A stretch of DNA of 64,000 nucleotides, from NCBI GenBank assembly GCA_021772055.1, contig JAETNR010000001.1:93205-157204 (forward strand), written 5' to 3'. Under the pieces are notes generated by a model. It worked only from the letters and a program-made list of their open reading frames with translations, did not search any database and was not told the origin of the DNA. A program made the translations under genes and the position numbers. This stretch comes from Blautia sp. GTDB lineage: Bacteria > Bacillota > Clostridia > Lachnospirales > Lachnospiraceae. Below are positions 53,138-62,236 of this stretch, piece after piece (the first letter of the stretch is position 1; every line of letters starts with the position of its first letter).

Positions 53138-54058
53138 ATGTGGAAAGCGATTTTATCCCCGGATTTTTTTGGCACCATTTTAAGGTCTGCCACTCCCATT
53201 CTGTTTGCAACACTTGCTTCTGCCATTGCAGCAAAATCGGGAATCACAAATATGGCACTGGAAGGCATTATGCTGTTTTCCGCCTTATTTGGCGTAATCT
53301 TTTCTTCCCTCACCCACAGTGCGTGGATCGGCCTTTTGCTCACCGTCATTGTGGGGGGACTGATTGGAGCGATTCTTGCATTTTTCGTTCTGAACCTGAA
53401 AACTGACGAGATTCTTGCTGCCATTGCCATAAACCTCACTGCAACAGGCGGTACGGTGCTGCTGCTTCTGGCATATTCCGGCGACCGCGGTGTTTCTTCT
53501 TCTGTTAGAAGCGTTTCTGCGCCGAATATTACCATTCCGCTGATTAACAAGATTCCCTTTATCGGGCAGATTCTGTCAGGGCAGAATGTGCTCACCTGGC
53601 TGTCTCTGCTGGCAGTTCTGGTAATGCATCTGTTTCTGTACAAAACACCTCTGGGACTTTCCATACGTTCTGTAGGAGAGAATAAGGATGCTGCGGAATC
53701 CGTGGGAATCAATTCCCGCAAGGTACAGTATATCGCCCTGATCATCAGCGGTGCACTTGCTGCCATGGGCGGCTATTACCTGTCCGGCGGTTATATGAAC
53801 ATGTTTACGAAAGATATGTCCGGCGGCAGGGGCTTCATTGCACTGGCAGCCTCCAGCATGGGAGGCAATACGCCTGTGGGAGGCTTTCTGGTTTCCCTGC
53901 TGTTTGGTATTGCCCAGGCCCTTGCAAATGTCATGCAGCTGACAGCAGTCATGCCATATGAAATCATTCTGATGGTACCTTATCTTACCACCCTCATCGG
54001 CCTTGGCGTTTACTACTATTCGCAGAAGAAGAAAAGAGAACGGCTGAGCGGAAAATGA
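53138..54058 (+). CDS. Nucleoside ABC transporter permease 2 (NupQ-like)
   Basis: The 306-residue integral membrane protein has the pattern LRSATPILFATLASAIAAKS, ITNMALEGIMLFSA and LSIRSVGENKDAAESVGI, and forms the second half of the nucleoside channel. GGAGG precedes the ATG, and the gene is the last of the transporter operon. A convergent PfkB gene follows, with a hairpin between them. Confidence 0.93.
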   Translation: MWKAILSPDFFGTILRSATPILFATLASAIAAKSGITNMALEGIMLFSALFGVIFSSLTHSAWIGLLLTVIVGGLIGAILAFFVLNLKTDEILAAIAINLTATGGTVLLLLAYSGDRGVSSSVRSVSAPNITIPLINKIPFIGQILSGQNVLTWLSLLAVLVMHLFLYKTPLGLSIRSVGENKDAAESVGINSRKVQYIALIISGALAAMGGYYLSGGYMNMFTKDMSGGRGFIALAASSMGGNTPVGGFLVSLLFGIAQALANVMQLTAVMPYEIILMVPYLTTLIGLGVYYYSQKKKRERLSGK

Positions 54059-54071
54059 TTATCTTATGATA

Positions 54072-54099
54072 GAAAAAAGGGCTTCTGTTACAGAAGCCC
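54072..54099 (-). terminator. Terminator of the PfkB gene, with the stop codon in its loop
   Basis: On the minus strand GGGCTTCTG pairs with CAGAAGCCC and the 3-nt loop is the TAA stop codon; TTTTTTC follows. It may also serve the convergent permease gene. Confidence 0.85.
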
Positions 54100-54990
54100 C
54101 AGCTTTTCAAATTCCTGATCCGCAAGAAGAGCGCCTACGGTTCCCACCACTTTGGAAGAAACAAGATTGGCTTTTTTGATAGCTTCCGGAAGGGAGTCCC
54201 CTCTTTTTCGGCAGGCAATGACAGAGCCGATATGAGAATCTCCGGCACCTATGGTGTCTTCCTGGATGGTCGGGTTCGGCGGAATTGTTTCTTCTGTCGT
54301 TCCGTCGAAATAAAAGCAGCCTTTCTCTCCCAGAGTAATGATAACGGTATTTCCTGTTTCTCCATAAAGAACATGAGCGGCATCCGAGACAGTTGTCCTG
54401 CCGCTTACGGATAATGCCTCTGTTTCATTCAGATGAAGAATGGGAGACAGCCTGTAAATCCGTTTCACAAGACCGGGATCTATGACCGTCAGCCTGGGCC
54501 CCGGGGCAAAATAGACCAAAAGCTCAGGATGCTCCTCCAGAAATTCCACAATGTGAATCCCTGTGCTTTCTTCAATTTCCAGTCCGCATATGTATACGGA
54601 ATCTATCTCTTCAAGGGGAAGGGCATCAAACCATTCCTTCTGAAAACGATATTCTGCACCGTGGTAGCAGACAAAGGAGCGCTCTCCTGTGTTTTCTACA
54701 AAACAGTAGCAGCAGCCGTTCTCTTCATTGGGAGTGGGAATGGGAGAGGTGATTCCCCGCTTTTTCAGTTCTTCCCGGACAAAATTTCCGTATACTCCTA
54801 TTCCGATCGGGCAAAAAAGAATGTAGGGAACCTGAAAATGCCGGATGGAATCCGACACATTATAAGCACAGCCTCCAAGGGAAAGGTACTGGCTTTTCAC
54901 ATGGACATCCTCCCCTGTTTTTGGAAGATGGTCCACCAGATTTATGATCACATCAACTACGGCAGAGCCGATGACAAGTACTTTTTTCAT
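54088..54990 (-). CDS. PfkB/ribokinase family sugar or nucleoside kinase
   Basis: The 300-residue protein starts KKVLVIGSAVVDVIINLVDH, has the LGGCAYNVSDSIRHF segment and the C-terminal DTIGAGDSHIGSVIA, where the Asp of GAGD is the catalytic base. PfkB kinases phosphorylate sugars or nucleosides such as ribose, pseudouridine or inosine. Its place beside nucleoside uptake and PNP genes favours a riboside or ribose substrate (inference). It is divergent from the amidohydrolase gene, with a 114-nt gap. Confidence 0.88.
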   Translation of the reverse strand: MKKVLVIGSAVVDVIINLVDHLPKTGEDVHVKSQYLSLGGCAYNVSDSIRHFQVPYILFCPIGIGVYGNFVREELKKRGITSPIPTPNEENGCCYCFVENTGERSFVCYHGAEYRFQKEWFDALPLEEIDSVYICGLEIEESTGIHIVEFLEEHPELLVYFAPGPRLTVIDPGLVKRIYRLSPILHLNETEALSVSGRTTVSDAAHVLYGETGNTVIITLGEKGCFYFDGTTEETIPPNPTIQEDTIGAGDSHIGSVIACRKRGDSLPEAIKKANLVSSKVVGTVGALLADQEFEKLGLL

Positions 54991-55104
54991 AGGACACTCC
55001 TTATAAACTCTTTTGTAACAATCCGGCCCGTGGCTGGGCCATTCCTAATTATGCTATCACAGTTTATATTTACTTGCAATCATAAAGTGAGAAAGGGGAA
55101 TGAG

Positions 55105-56403
55105 ATGGCAAATAAAATATTGCTGAAGGACGCCTCCCTTCTGAATGAAGAAGGGCAATGCATCCGCCATCAGGATGTTCTGATTTCCAACGGAAAGATT
55201 GAGGAGATTTCTGATCATGGAACTTCTTTTTCGGATGCAGAAGAAGTAATCGATTGCTCCGGATATTATGTAAGTCCCGGACTTCCCAATCTTCATGTAC
55301 ACACCGCAATGAACATTTTCAAGGGAATTGCGGAGGATGTTACCTCAGATGCCTGGTTTAATGAAATGATCTGGCCGTATGAGAGCAAAATGACCGGGGA
55401 AGATGTGTATATCGGGACGCTTCTTGGAATTGCGGAAATGATTAACAATGGCGTAACCGTATTTGCAGATCATTATTTTGGAGAAAATGAGGTTTTAAAG
55501 GCGGTAAAGGAGACAGGAATCCGTGCTGATCTGGCTCCTACGATCTTTGGAGCTTCCAAAGATTTTCCGGAACGCCTGGATGAGGTGACGGAATTTATCC
55601 GAAATCACAAAAACGATTCTGACCGGGTGGCTTTTCATATGGGACCTCACGCGGATTATACCTGTCCGGATTCCACTCTTTCCCAAATGGTGGAGGCTGC
55701 AAAGAAACTGGATCTGCCCCTTCATCTTCATTTGGCGGAAGAAAGCGGCCAGATCAGCCGTTCCATGAAAGAGACAGGCCTTACTCCTTTCGGCGTTCTT
55801 GATAGGGCAGGGACGTTTGACCGGAAGGTTTTGATAGCTCACGGTCTCTGGATTCAGGAGGAGGACTTAAAATATCTGAAAGAAGATACCTGGTTTGCCT
55901 TTTGCCCCAAAACCTATATGAAGCTTGCTTCCGGAAAGGGAGGATTTTTTGACCTCTGCGGCAGGCTCAATTATAGCTTTGGTACAGATGGCGCCGCAAG
56001 CTCCAATACGTTGAACCCCATAGAACAGGCAAGGCTTCTGGGGCTTCTTGGAAAATTCCTTGGAAACGATGCTACTGCTTTTCATGCCCAATCCCTTTGG
56101 AAGCATCTCATGGCAGGACACAAGGCCTTTTCCTTTGGGAGCGGTCTTATGAAAAAGGGCGCCCCTGCGGATCTGGTGATCTGGGATTTGTTTGAGCCGG
56201 ATACGTTCCCGTTCTATCATCCTATCTCCGGTATCTTATACAGCAGCAACAGCGCAAATGTAAAATATACCATGGTTGCCGGAGAATTTCTGAAATACAA
56301 CGGCGAATTAAAGCTGAATGTCAAAGAACTGATGAAAGAGGGCACCCGGCTGCAGACGGAGCTTCTCCAAAGAGGAAAAGGAAAAGCGGAAATATATTTT
56401 TAA
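55105..56403 (+). CDS. Amidohydrolase, MTA/SAH/adenosine deaminase-like (TRZ/ATZ family)
   Basis: The 432-residue protein keeps the metallo-amidohydrolase sites: HxH in NLHVHTAMNIFKGIA, HLHLAEE, a His in VLIAHGLW and the Asp of SFGTDGAASSNTLNP. This last motif is typical of 5'-methylthioadenosine/S-adenosylhomocysteine deaminases. Next to deoD it probably deaminates adenosine-type nucleosides (inference). ATG 55105 has AGGGGA upstream; the frame is open far upstream, antisense to the PfkB gene, but that part has no family match. Confidence 0.87.
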   Translation: MANKILLKDASLLNEEGQCIRHQDVLISNGKIEEISDHGTSFSDAEEVIDCSGYYVSPGLPNLHVHTAMNIFKGIAEDVTSDAWFNEMIWPYESKMTGEDVYIGTLLGIAEMINNGVTVFADHYFGENEVLKAVKETGIRADLAPTIFGASKDFPERLDEVTEFIRNHKNDSDRVAFHMGPHADYTCPDSTLSQMVEAAKKLDLPLHLHLAEESGQISRSMKETGLTPFGVLDRAGTFDRKVLIAHGLWIQEEDLKYLKEDTWFAFCPKTYMKLASGKGGFFDLCGRLNYSFGTDGAASSNTLNPIEQARLLGLLGKFLGNDATAFHAQSLWKHLMAGHKAFSFGSGLMKKGAPADLVIWDLFEPDTFPFYHPISGILYSSNSANVKYTMVAGEFLKYNGELKLNVKELMKEGTRLQTELLQRGKGKAEIYF

Positions 56404-56430
56404 TAATTTAATAAAACGGAGGTAATCAAT

Positions 56431-57135
56431 ATGTGTATACCAACCCCACACAATGCAGCAAAAAAAGGAGATATTGCAAAGAAGGTTCTGATGCCCGGAG
56501 ATCCCCTTCGGGCGAAATACATTGCAGAAACTTACCTGGATAATCCAGTATGCTTTAATACGGTTCGTAATATCCTCGGGTACACAGGTCTTTATAAGGG
56601 AAAAGAAGTTTCTGTTATGGCCAGCGGCATGGGAATGCCATCCATCGGGATTTACAGCTATGAGCTCTTTCATTTTTATGATGTAGACCAGATTATCCGC
56701 ATTGGTTCCGCAGGTGCCCTGCAGGATGACCTGAATGTGAAGGATATTGTTATCGCACTGGGCGCATGTACAGATTCCAATTACGGAAGCCAGTTCCATC
56801 TGCCCGGAGTTTTTGCTCCGATTGCAGACTATCATCTGGTCGTAAGAGCAGTGGAAGCTGCCAAAAAGCTGGAAACCCCGGTACGTGTAGGAAATGTGGT
56901 ATCTTCTGACGTATTCTACAGTGATGATGCCGCTGCATCTGACCAATGGAAAAAGATGGGCGTTCTTTGTGCCGAGATGGAATGCGCGGGCTTATACATG
57001 AATGCAGCCCGAGCAGGAAAACAGGCTCTGGGAATCCTCACAATTTCTGATCACATTTACAGGGAAGAGGCTATGACTGCGCAGGAGCGTCAGACCACGT
57101 TCAACCAGATGATGGAGATCGCACTGAACATTTAA
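56431..57135 (+). CDS. deoD: Purine-nucleoside phosphorylase, DeoD type
   Basis: The enzyme phosphorolyses purine nucleosides to base and ribose 1-phosphate. The 234 residues show [48 protein letters not shown] and [13 protein letters not shown], matching the hexameric DeoD form. It follows the deaminase gene by 27 nt with CGGAGGT, a likely shared transcript. Confidence 0.97.
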   Translation: MCIPTPHNAAKKGDIAKKVLMPGDPLRAKYIAETYLDNPVCFNTVRNILGYTGLYKGKEVSVMASGMGMPSIGIYSYELFHFYDVDQIIRIGSAGALQDDLNVKDIVIALGACTDSNYGSQFHLPGVFAPIADYHLVVRAVEAAKKLETPVRVGNVVSSDVFYSDDAAASDQWKKMGVLCAEMECAGLYMNAARAGKQALGILTISDHIYREEAMTAQERQTTFNQMMEIALNI

Positions 57136-57149
57136 AGCGGGGAACCGCA

Positions 57150-57251
57150 ATGCCAGAAATAATTTTCACCAGGCTTGGTTCCGGGCGCTGGCATCCCTTC
57201 TATGCAGAAATCCGGGAAGATAATATACTCTTTTCAAAAGAAAAGGGATAG
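57150..57251 (+). other. Possible 33-codon frame after deoD
   Basis: A frame starting MPEIIFTRLGSGRWHP has CGGGGAA close to its ATG. It has no recognised match. The same segment carries ATGCCAG/CTGGCAT arms (57150-57156 and 57188-57194), so it could instead be a structured 3' end. Confidence 0.25.
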
Positions 57252-57295
57252 ATAGCAGGGGCAGATATCTGGTAAAATAAAGTGATTATGTCACT

Positions 57296-57312
57296 GGCCG
57301 CAGGATGCGGCC
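57296..57312 (+). repeat. Hairpin in the leader of the GH95-like gene
   Basis: GGCCGCA/TGCGGCC perfect stem with loop GGA, ending 32 nt before the start codon. It is not followed by T, so it is not a terminator. Confidence 0.45.
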
Positions 57313-57344
57313 CGGTAACCAGTATCATAGAAAGAGAGAAGGAT

Positions 57345-59807
57345 ATGACAGTACAAAGAAATAAAGCGATATTTCCCCATCCTCCCATCGCTGTACCGGA
57401 CGGCAATGTGGATGTATCCGGAGGCGGCAGATGGAAAATATGGCAGAATGCGGGAACCAAAATTGATGCCCCCATCCTCGGAAATGGGGATCTCCTGGCC
57501 GCACTGGCAGGAAATGCCCGTTATCCGCAGGTCTGGATCACCACAAATGATTTCTGGCAGATGGAGAGCGTGGCAAACTGGGAATTTTTCCACGATAATG
57601 ACTCCGCGAAATGTGACCCTGCCAATGGGGCCGGAAGCCCAAGGCCTGTTGGAAGAATGGTGTTTGATATTCCGGCAATGGAGCAGGGCCGTTGGTATAC
57701 AGAGCAGGATTTTCTTACTGCTACCACCACCACGGTTCTCACTGCTTCCAATGGCAAAAAGTGCGTTCTGAAAAGCTGGATCTCCGCTGTGGAAAATATT
57801 CTTGTAATGGAATTCGAAACGGAAATGGATCTTGCACTTCAATATGATTTTTATTTTCCTGACGAGACGGGCAAAGGCTGTGAGAGAGCTGCCGATATTT
57901 GGGGAACAGGGGAATCCGGGGAAATACAGAACGGAATGTTCGTAAGTATGGTCAGCGGGCGCCCCCTGCAGGTGAAACAGATCCGGGGAAATATAGTAAG
58001 CGGATACCGCCAGTTCAGTGACCATGTTGATATTCCGTCAAAGGTGGGATTCGCAGGCTGCTTCATCGAAGATCCCAAAGAGAGGGACATGACCTTAAGG
58101 TGTGCTTCCAGACAATTATGTGCAGGAGAAAAGACCGTTTTCGTATTACCTGTGCGCTCTTGGGCAAAGTGTTCCAGGCCTTATGAATACGCCTTTTCCA
58201 GAGCACGTTATATGACCTGTGAGGAGGTGGAAAAGCTCCGCCGCCAGCACCTTTCCTGGTGGAAGAGGTTCTGGTCCATATCTCAGATCACTCTGGATGA
58301 CGAGGTAATTGAACAGAGGTACTATCTTTCCAAATATATGTTGGCAAGTGTATCCCGGGACCCGGAATATCCCCCCAACATTCTTGGCATCAGTACCTTT
58401 GACCGTCCCGCATGGAACGGGAATTACAAGATCAATTATAACCATCAGTCCCCTTATTTGAATTTGATGGTGTCCGGGCATTTTGAGCAGTCTGATCCCC
58501 ATGACAGCCCTTATCTGAAGCTTATGGACATCTCCTTTGAAATGTCACAGCGTCTTCTGGGGCATGAAGGGCTTTATTATCCTCTTGGCCTCGGGCCTCA
58601 CGGAGTGGTGAGCGAGGGTCTGCTGCTGCATATGAAATCCCCGGCTCTCCATGGTGCGCTGAACATGATCTTCCGCTACAGGCTGACAGAAGATGAAGCA
58701 TATGCAGAAAAAATCTATCCGTTTTTACGGGGCGTTGCAGACTTCTGGGAAAAAGATCTGGTATGCAGGGACGGTGTTTACCATGTAACAGGAGACGGGA
58801 TGCATGAACGAACGGACAGCAATATCCTGGAAAACGGTGTGCCGGAGGATCCGGTAAATACGCTGGGTTATCTGAAAACATTTTTTACCTGGATGCCCGT
58901 GATCAGCAGCGCATTGGAACTGGATGAAGATAAAAAAGAGACCTGGGAAAATATTGCAGCACATCTGGCAGACTACCCGAGCGGAACCATCCGGGAAATC
59001 CAGGACAATCCTACGCTTTGGACAGAAGCAGACGTAAGTCTTAGTGAACTGCTTCCTGAAGAGCTTCTGGATACGGAGATTTATTATGATGAGGGAGTAG
59101 GAGGAAAATGGTCCTTTCATTTTCCTGGAAATGTGATGCATATTTATCCCGGAAGTGCCATCGGACTTGGAAGCAACGAGAAAGAGCTTAGGATTGCCCG
59201 TAATACAGTCCATATTCATGCCCTGGTGGAAAATGCCCTTGCTTCATATGAATTGAAAAAAGCAGAAGCAGCGGGAGAGGAGATAAAAGATCCTCATTTT
59301 TATAAGGCAGGTGCTTTTAATGCCACGAATCTCAGCTGCCTGTTTTTTGCCGCTGCTGCCCGGGTCGGCTATGATCCGGAGATTATCTGGGAGGAAATGC
59401 GCCAGATGATCCTTCACCGGGGAATTCCCAACGGCTTTCTGAAGGAAAACCCACACGGAATCGAAGAATTAAATACCATTCCGGATGCGCTGCAGGAGAT
59501 GATGCTCCAAAGCCATGAGGGAATTCTCCGTATTTTCCCGGTATGGCCGAGAAAAAGCCATCCCAATGCGGAATTTAAAGGATTTCGTGCCTGCGGAGCC
59601 TTTGAAGTCAGTGCATCGCTGGTCAATGGAACAGTAGGCTCTGTTTCTGTGGTAAGCCATAAAGGCCATTCCTTAAAGATGGATAATCCATGGCCTGGGG
59701 AAAGGGTAAACATCCTCCGCTTTGACGGCAGGACGGAATCTCTTTCCGGCAGCATTCTGGAAATCGGATTCCACAAAGAAGAAGCCGTAACGATCTTCCA
59801 AAAATAA
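57345..59807 (+). CDS. GH95-like glycoside hydrolase (six-hairpin superfamily), cytoplasmic
   Basis: The 820-residue protein has the layout of GH95 fucosidases: an N-terminal domain with ILGNGDLLAALAGNARYPQV, an alpha/alpha barrel with PAWNGNYKINYNHQSPY (comparable to the Asn-containing catalytic segment of GH95) and a C-terminal beta domain with LLQ/LQSHEGILRIFPVWPR and FKGFRACGAFEVSASLV. No signal peptide is present. It probably hydrolyses imported fucosyl or related glycosides; similarity is partial, so the sugar is uncertain. ATG 57345 follows a GAGAG site; frames from 57282 or 57288 lack one. Confidence 0.65.
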   Translation: MTVQRNKAIFPHPPIAVPDGNVDVSGGGRWKIWQNAGTKIDAPILGNGDLLAALAGNARYPQVWITTNDFWQMESVANWEFFHDNDSAKCDPANGAGSPRPVGRMVFDIPAMEQGRWYTEQDFLTATTTTVLTASNGKKCVLKSWISAVENILVMEFETEMDLALQYDFYFPDETGKGCERAADIWGTGESGEIQNGMFVSMVSGRPLQVKQIRGNIVSGYRQFSDHVDIPSKVGFAGCFIEDPKERDMTLRCASRQLCAGEKTVFVLPVRSWAKCSRPYEYAFSRARYMTCEEVEKLRRQHLSWWKRFWSISQITLDDEVIEQRYYLSKYMLASVSRDPEYPPNILGISTFDRPAWNGNYKINYNHQSPYLNLMVSGHFEQSDPHDSPYLKLMDISFEMSQRLLGHEGLYYPLGLGPHGVVSEGLLLHMKSPALHGALNMIFRYRLTEDEAYAEKIYPFLRGVADFWEKDLVCRDGVYHVTGDGMHERTDSNILENGVPEDPVNTLGYLKTFFTWMPVISSALELDEDKKETWENIAAHLADYPSGTIREIQDNPTLWTEADVSLSELLPEELLDTEIYYDEGVGGKWSFHFPGNVMHIYPGSAIGLGSNEKELRIARNTVHIHALVENALASYELKKAEAAGEEIKDPHFYKAGAFNATNLSCLFFAAAARVGYDPEIIWEEMRQMILHRGIPNGFLKENPHGIEELNTIPDALQEMMLQSHEGILRIFPVWPRKSHPNAEFKGFRACGAFEVSASLVNGTVGSVSVVSHKGHSLKMDNPWPGERVNILRFDGRTESLSGSILEIGFHKEEAVTIFQK

Positions 59808-59815
59808 CAGTGTCA

Positions 59816-59839
59816 TTTTCCCACACTTCCTGCTATAAT
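59816..59839 (+). promoter_or_regulatory. Promoter of the inositol monophosphatase-family gene, TTTTC-13-TATAAT type
   Basis: TTTTC (59816-59820), 13 nt, TATAAT (59834-59839). The -35 position (TGTCAT) is poor. Confidence 0.55.
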
Positions 59840-59883
59840 AAGGCAGTACAAAAAGCCAGACAGAATGGAAAGGTGGAATGAGT

Positions 59884-60678
59884 ATGCTGGAACATGAAGA
59901 ACAAAAAGAAGTACTTTCTCTTGTTAAAAAAACCAGAGATTTAATTTACAGAGAGTTGGAAAGTGCAAAGGTTACCGTAAAAGGAGCTGCGGATTACGTA
60001 ACAAATGTGGATTTTGCAGTTCAGGATTTTCTGAAGCGGGAACTGGAAATCCTCTTTCCGGATATTCCTATGATTGCAGAGGAAAAGGAAAACAGGAATC
60101 TGTCTCCGGATGGAACCTACTGGATCCTGGATCCCATTGACGGCACCACCAATCTCATCCATCATTACGGATTAAGTGCAGTGGCACTTGCTTTATATGA
60201 GCGTGGTGAGATTATTTTTGGGGCAGTATACAATCCTTTTCATGAAGAACTGTTCTATGCAGCAAAAGGGGAAGGGGCTTATTTGAATGGAGAGAGGATC
60301 GTTGCAGATAACCAGGTGGAATTGAAGGATGCGGTTGTCTCCTATGGTTCTTCACCTTACGAAAAACAAAGGGCGGAAAAATTATTTCCTCTGTTTTACA
60401 GGATTTTTATGCAGGCTGCGGATTTCCGGAGAACGGGATCTGCGGAGCTGGATCTTTGTTATGTTGCCTGCGGACGCCAGCATGGGTTTCTGGAACAGGA
60501 CTTAAAACCATGGGACTATTCCGCAGGCAGCCTGATCCTTACAGAAGCAGGGGGCATGATCAAATGCTGGGATGGCAGTACACTGCCGTATCTTGTAAAT
60601 GCAGATATATTAGCCAGTACGGAAAAACTTGCAGGGCCTTTGATGGCTGCCATCAGGCAGGAGTTTTTTTGCAGATGA
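59884..60678 (+). CDS. Inositol monophosphatase family protein (SuhB-like)
   Basis: The 264-residue protein shows the lithium-sensitive phosphatase motifs: EEKENR (first metal ligand Glu), DPIDGTTNLIHHYG and the C-terminal PWDYSAGSLILTEAGG with the third Asp. It dephosphorylates inositol phosphates, nucleoside 3',5'-bisphosphates or sugar phosphates. ATG 59884 is 7 nt from AGGTGG; ATG 59878 is an alternative. Confidence 0.92.
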   Translation: MLEHEEQKEVLSLVKKTRDLIYRELESAKVTVKGAADYVTNVDFAVQDFLKRELEILFPDIPMIAEEKENRNLSPDGTYWILDPIDGTTNLIHHYGLSAVALALYERGEIIFGAVYNPFHEELFYAAKGEGAYLNGERIVADNQVELKDAVVSYGSSPYEKQRAEKLFPLFYRIFMQAADFRRTGSAELDLCYVACGRQHGFLEQDLKPWDYSAGSLILTEAGGMIKCWDGSTLPYLVNADILASTEKLAGPLMAAIRQEFFCR

Positions 60679-60708
60679 TGGGCAGCTTATGACGATAAGG
60701 AGGATATT

Positions 60709-60939
60709 ATGCGATTAATGGAATTTTCTATCGAAGACAATGGACCTTTGCTGGAAATCGGGCAGATCGTGGAAGTAAAGGAATATGAAACCACATTTTA
60801 TACCTATATGCTTGAAAATTCTCTTGGAATGAGCAAGCCCTACCCCATAAGCGAACGTCTCCTGAGCCGAAAGGGAAAAGTGGTAGAAAAAAAGAACACT
60901 CCCCGTTCTAAAATTGCAGTTCTGGAATTTGATGAATAG
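60709..60939 (+). CDS. Hypothetical protein, 76 aa
   Basis: A small hydrophilic protein (MRLMEFSIEDNGPLLEIGQI at the start) with a basic C-terminal stretch (SRKGKVVEKKNTPRSK). An excellent AAGGAGG site lies 5 nt before the ATG, and it is 30 nt after the phosphatase gene, so it is probably translated. It may be a small RNA-binding-like or regulatory protein, but no family is recognised. Confidence 0.65.
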   Translation: MRLMEFSIEDNGPLLEIGQIVEVKEYETTFYTYMLENSLGMSKPYPISERLLSRKGKVVEKKNTPRSKIAVLEFDE

Positions 60940-60997
60940 CGGCAGCAGGGCTGCTAAACTGTCTCAGGCTGGTTTGATACAGAATGGAGGATTATGT

Positions 60998-61885
60998 ATG
61001 AATCATGTGGCAGATGACGTTCCGGTCTGGAAAGATCATTATAAGCTGATGACAAAAGAGCAGCTGAATATTCCGGGGCTTCACATGATGGGGCATGCCC
61101 GTTTCCTGGAGGTATACGATAAACTGGATACGCATTTTCATGCCAATCTGGAATTTGTCGTGCTGCTGAACGGACGTCAGAAATACCTGGTAAATGAGAA
61201 ACAATATATGCTTTACGGAAATGAAATGTTTATGACGTACCCTTATGAACAACATGGAAACGGCAATGCGCTGCAGGATGTCAGCGAATTTCTCTGGTTC
61301 CAGATCGATCTGAGTTCTGCCGGGAATTTCCTTGGGCTTGTTCCTCCCAGAAGCGACTATCTTTATCAGCAGTTTCTTAATTACCGCACACGCATCAAAA
61401 AAATCCAGGAAGGCGATCCGGCCCTTTTGAAAAAAGCTTTTTATCTTCTTTCTTCCAGAAAGATTTCCAGCCAGTCACTGGGATATGGATATTTACTGGA
61501 GTTTATTTTGAAAAATATCTGCACCCAGGATGGAGAAATGAAAAAAGAGGATTACAGCAAAGATATTGAAACTGCTGTTTCCTATATTCATCAGAACCTG
61601 TTTTCCGACCTGAATATTGACGTGATCGCAAAACAATGCGGTTTATCCCCATCCCGGTTTAAAGCGAAATTCAAACAGCAGATTGGTGTTACGCCTCATA
61701 ATTATATTAACTCTCTGAAAATTGATTCAGCCAAAGTTTATTTGAAGGATGAAAAACGATCCATTACAGAGATTTCTTATTTGCTGAATTTTTCCTCCAG
61801 CAACCATTTTGCATCCGTTTTTAAAAAATATACCGGATACACTCCGTCAGAATTCCGGGATAAAAGATTTCCGGATATCTATTAA
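60998..61885 (+). CDS. AraC family transcriptional regulator with cupin-like sensor
   Basis: The 295-residue protein has an N-terminal AraC-type cupin sensor (LDTHFHANLEFVVLLNGRQK, with the His-rich beta strand) and the C-terminal double HTH: NIDVIAKQCGLSPSRFKAKF and SITEISYLLNFSSSNHFASVF, ending YTPSEFRDKRF. It likely controls a nearby glycoside or nucleoside locus. ATG 60998 has TGGAGG 7 nt upstream. The stop codon abuts a mobile-element remnant, but the protein looks complete. Confidence 0.9.
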   Translation: MNHVADDVPVWKDHYKLMTKEQLNIPGLHMMGHARFLEVYDKLDTHFHANLEFVVLLNGRQKYLVNEKQYMLYGNEMFMTYPYEQHGNGNALQDVSEFLWFQIDLSSAGNFLGLVPPRSDYLYQQFLNYRTRIKKIQEGDPALLKKAFYLLSSRKISSQSLGYGYLLEFILKNICTQDGEMKKEDYSKDIETAVSYIHQNLFSDLNIDVIAKQCGLSPSRFKAKFKQQIGVTPHNYINSLKIDSAKVYLKDEKRSITEISYLLNFSSSNHFASVFKKYTGYTPSEFRDKRFPDIY

Positions 61886-62024
61886 TGAAATAGCGGACAG
61901 TCTTGTAGAGCAGGTGGCAGAAAATGAGGGTGCAGCCGAGCACCTGAAATCTAATGACTGGCTGTGCCGAATCGGCAAGATGAACAGCATCGGAAACAGG
62001 ACAGAAGAAATCGCTTATTATTGA
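61881..62024 (+). pseudogene. tnpV: tnpV remnant (3' end only)
   Basis: In frame, the last 47 residues (NEIADSLVEQVAENEG, then EHLKSNDWLCRIGKMNSI) align without gaps to the end of the intact TnpV at 63355 (DRLVRQMAKNDG, QLKSDDWLCWLQRMNSI). The first 70 or so residues of TnpV are missing, and the frame runs into the AraC stop region. It is a relic of an earlier element copy. Confidence 0.85.
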
Positions 62025-62236
62025 CAATAAGAAATGGGTTTTCACCGTACGTCTTGTTGCGGCTTGCTCATTTCTTTTTTATTGCCAGAATATCATACAG
62101 ATATCTTCCTTTTCCCTTGATTTATAGACATTAAGCCGGTTTTTATATTTCTGGCTGCAAAATCTCTTTTCATGAAAGGATGAAACAATGAGGACGCTTT
62201 TGCATATTTTTCAGGATACGAAAGATGTGTTAATTT
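62025..62236. other. Intergenic stretch, no gene seen
   Basis: The 212 nt hold a weak hairpin, AAGAAATG (62029-62036) with CATTTCTT (62069-62076) followed by TTTT, that could end the tnpV remnant or the AraC gene. Nothing else was recognised. Confidence 0.5.

Noticed and set aside
54433..55104. Upstream extension of the amidohydrolase frame
   Set aside because: It is antisense to the PfkB gene, lacks family similarity, and a good ribosome site precedes ATG 55105.
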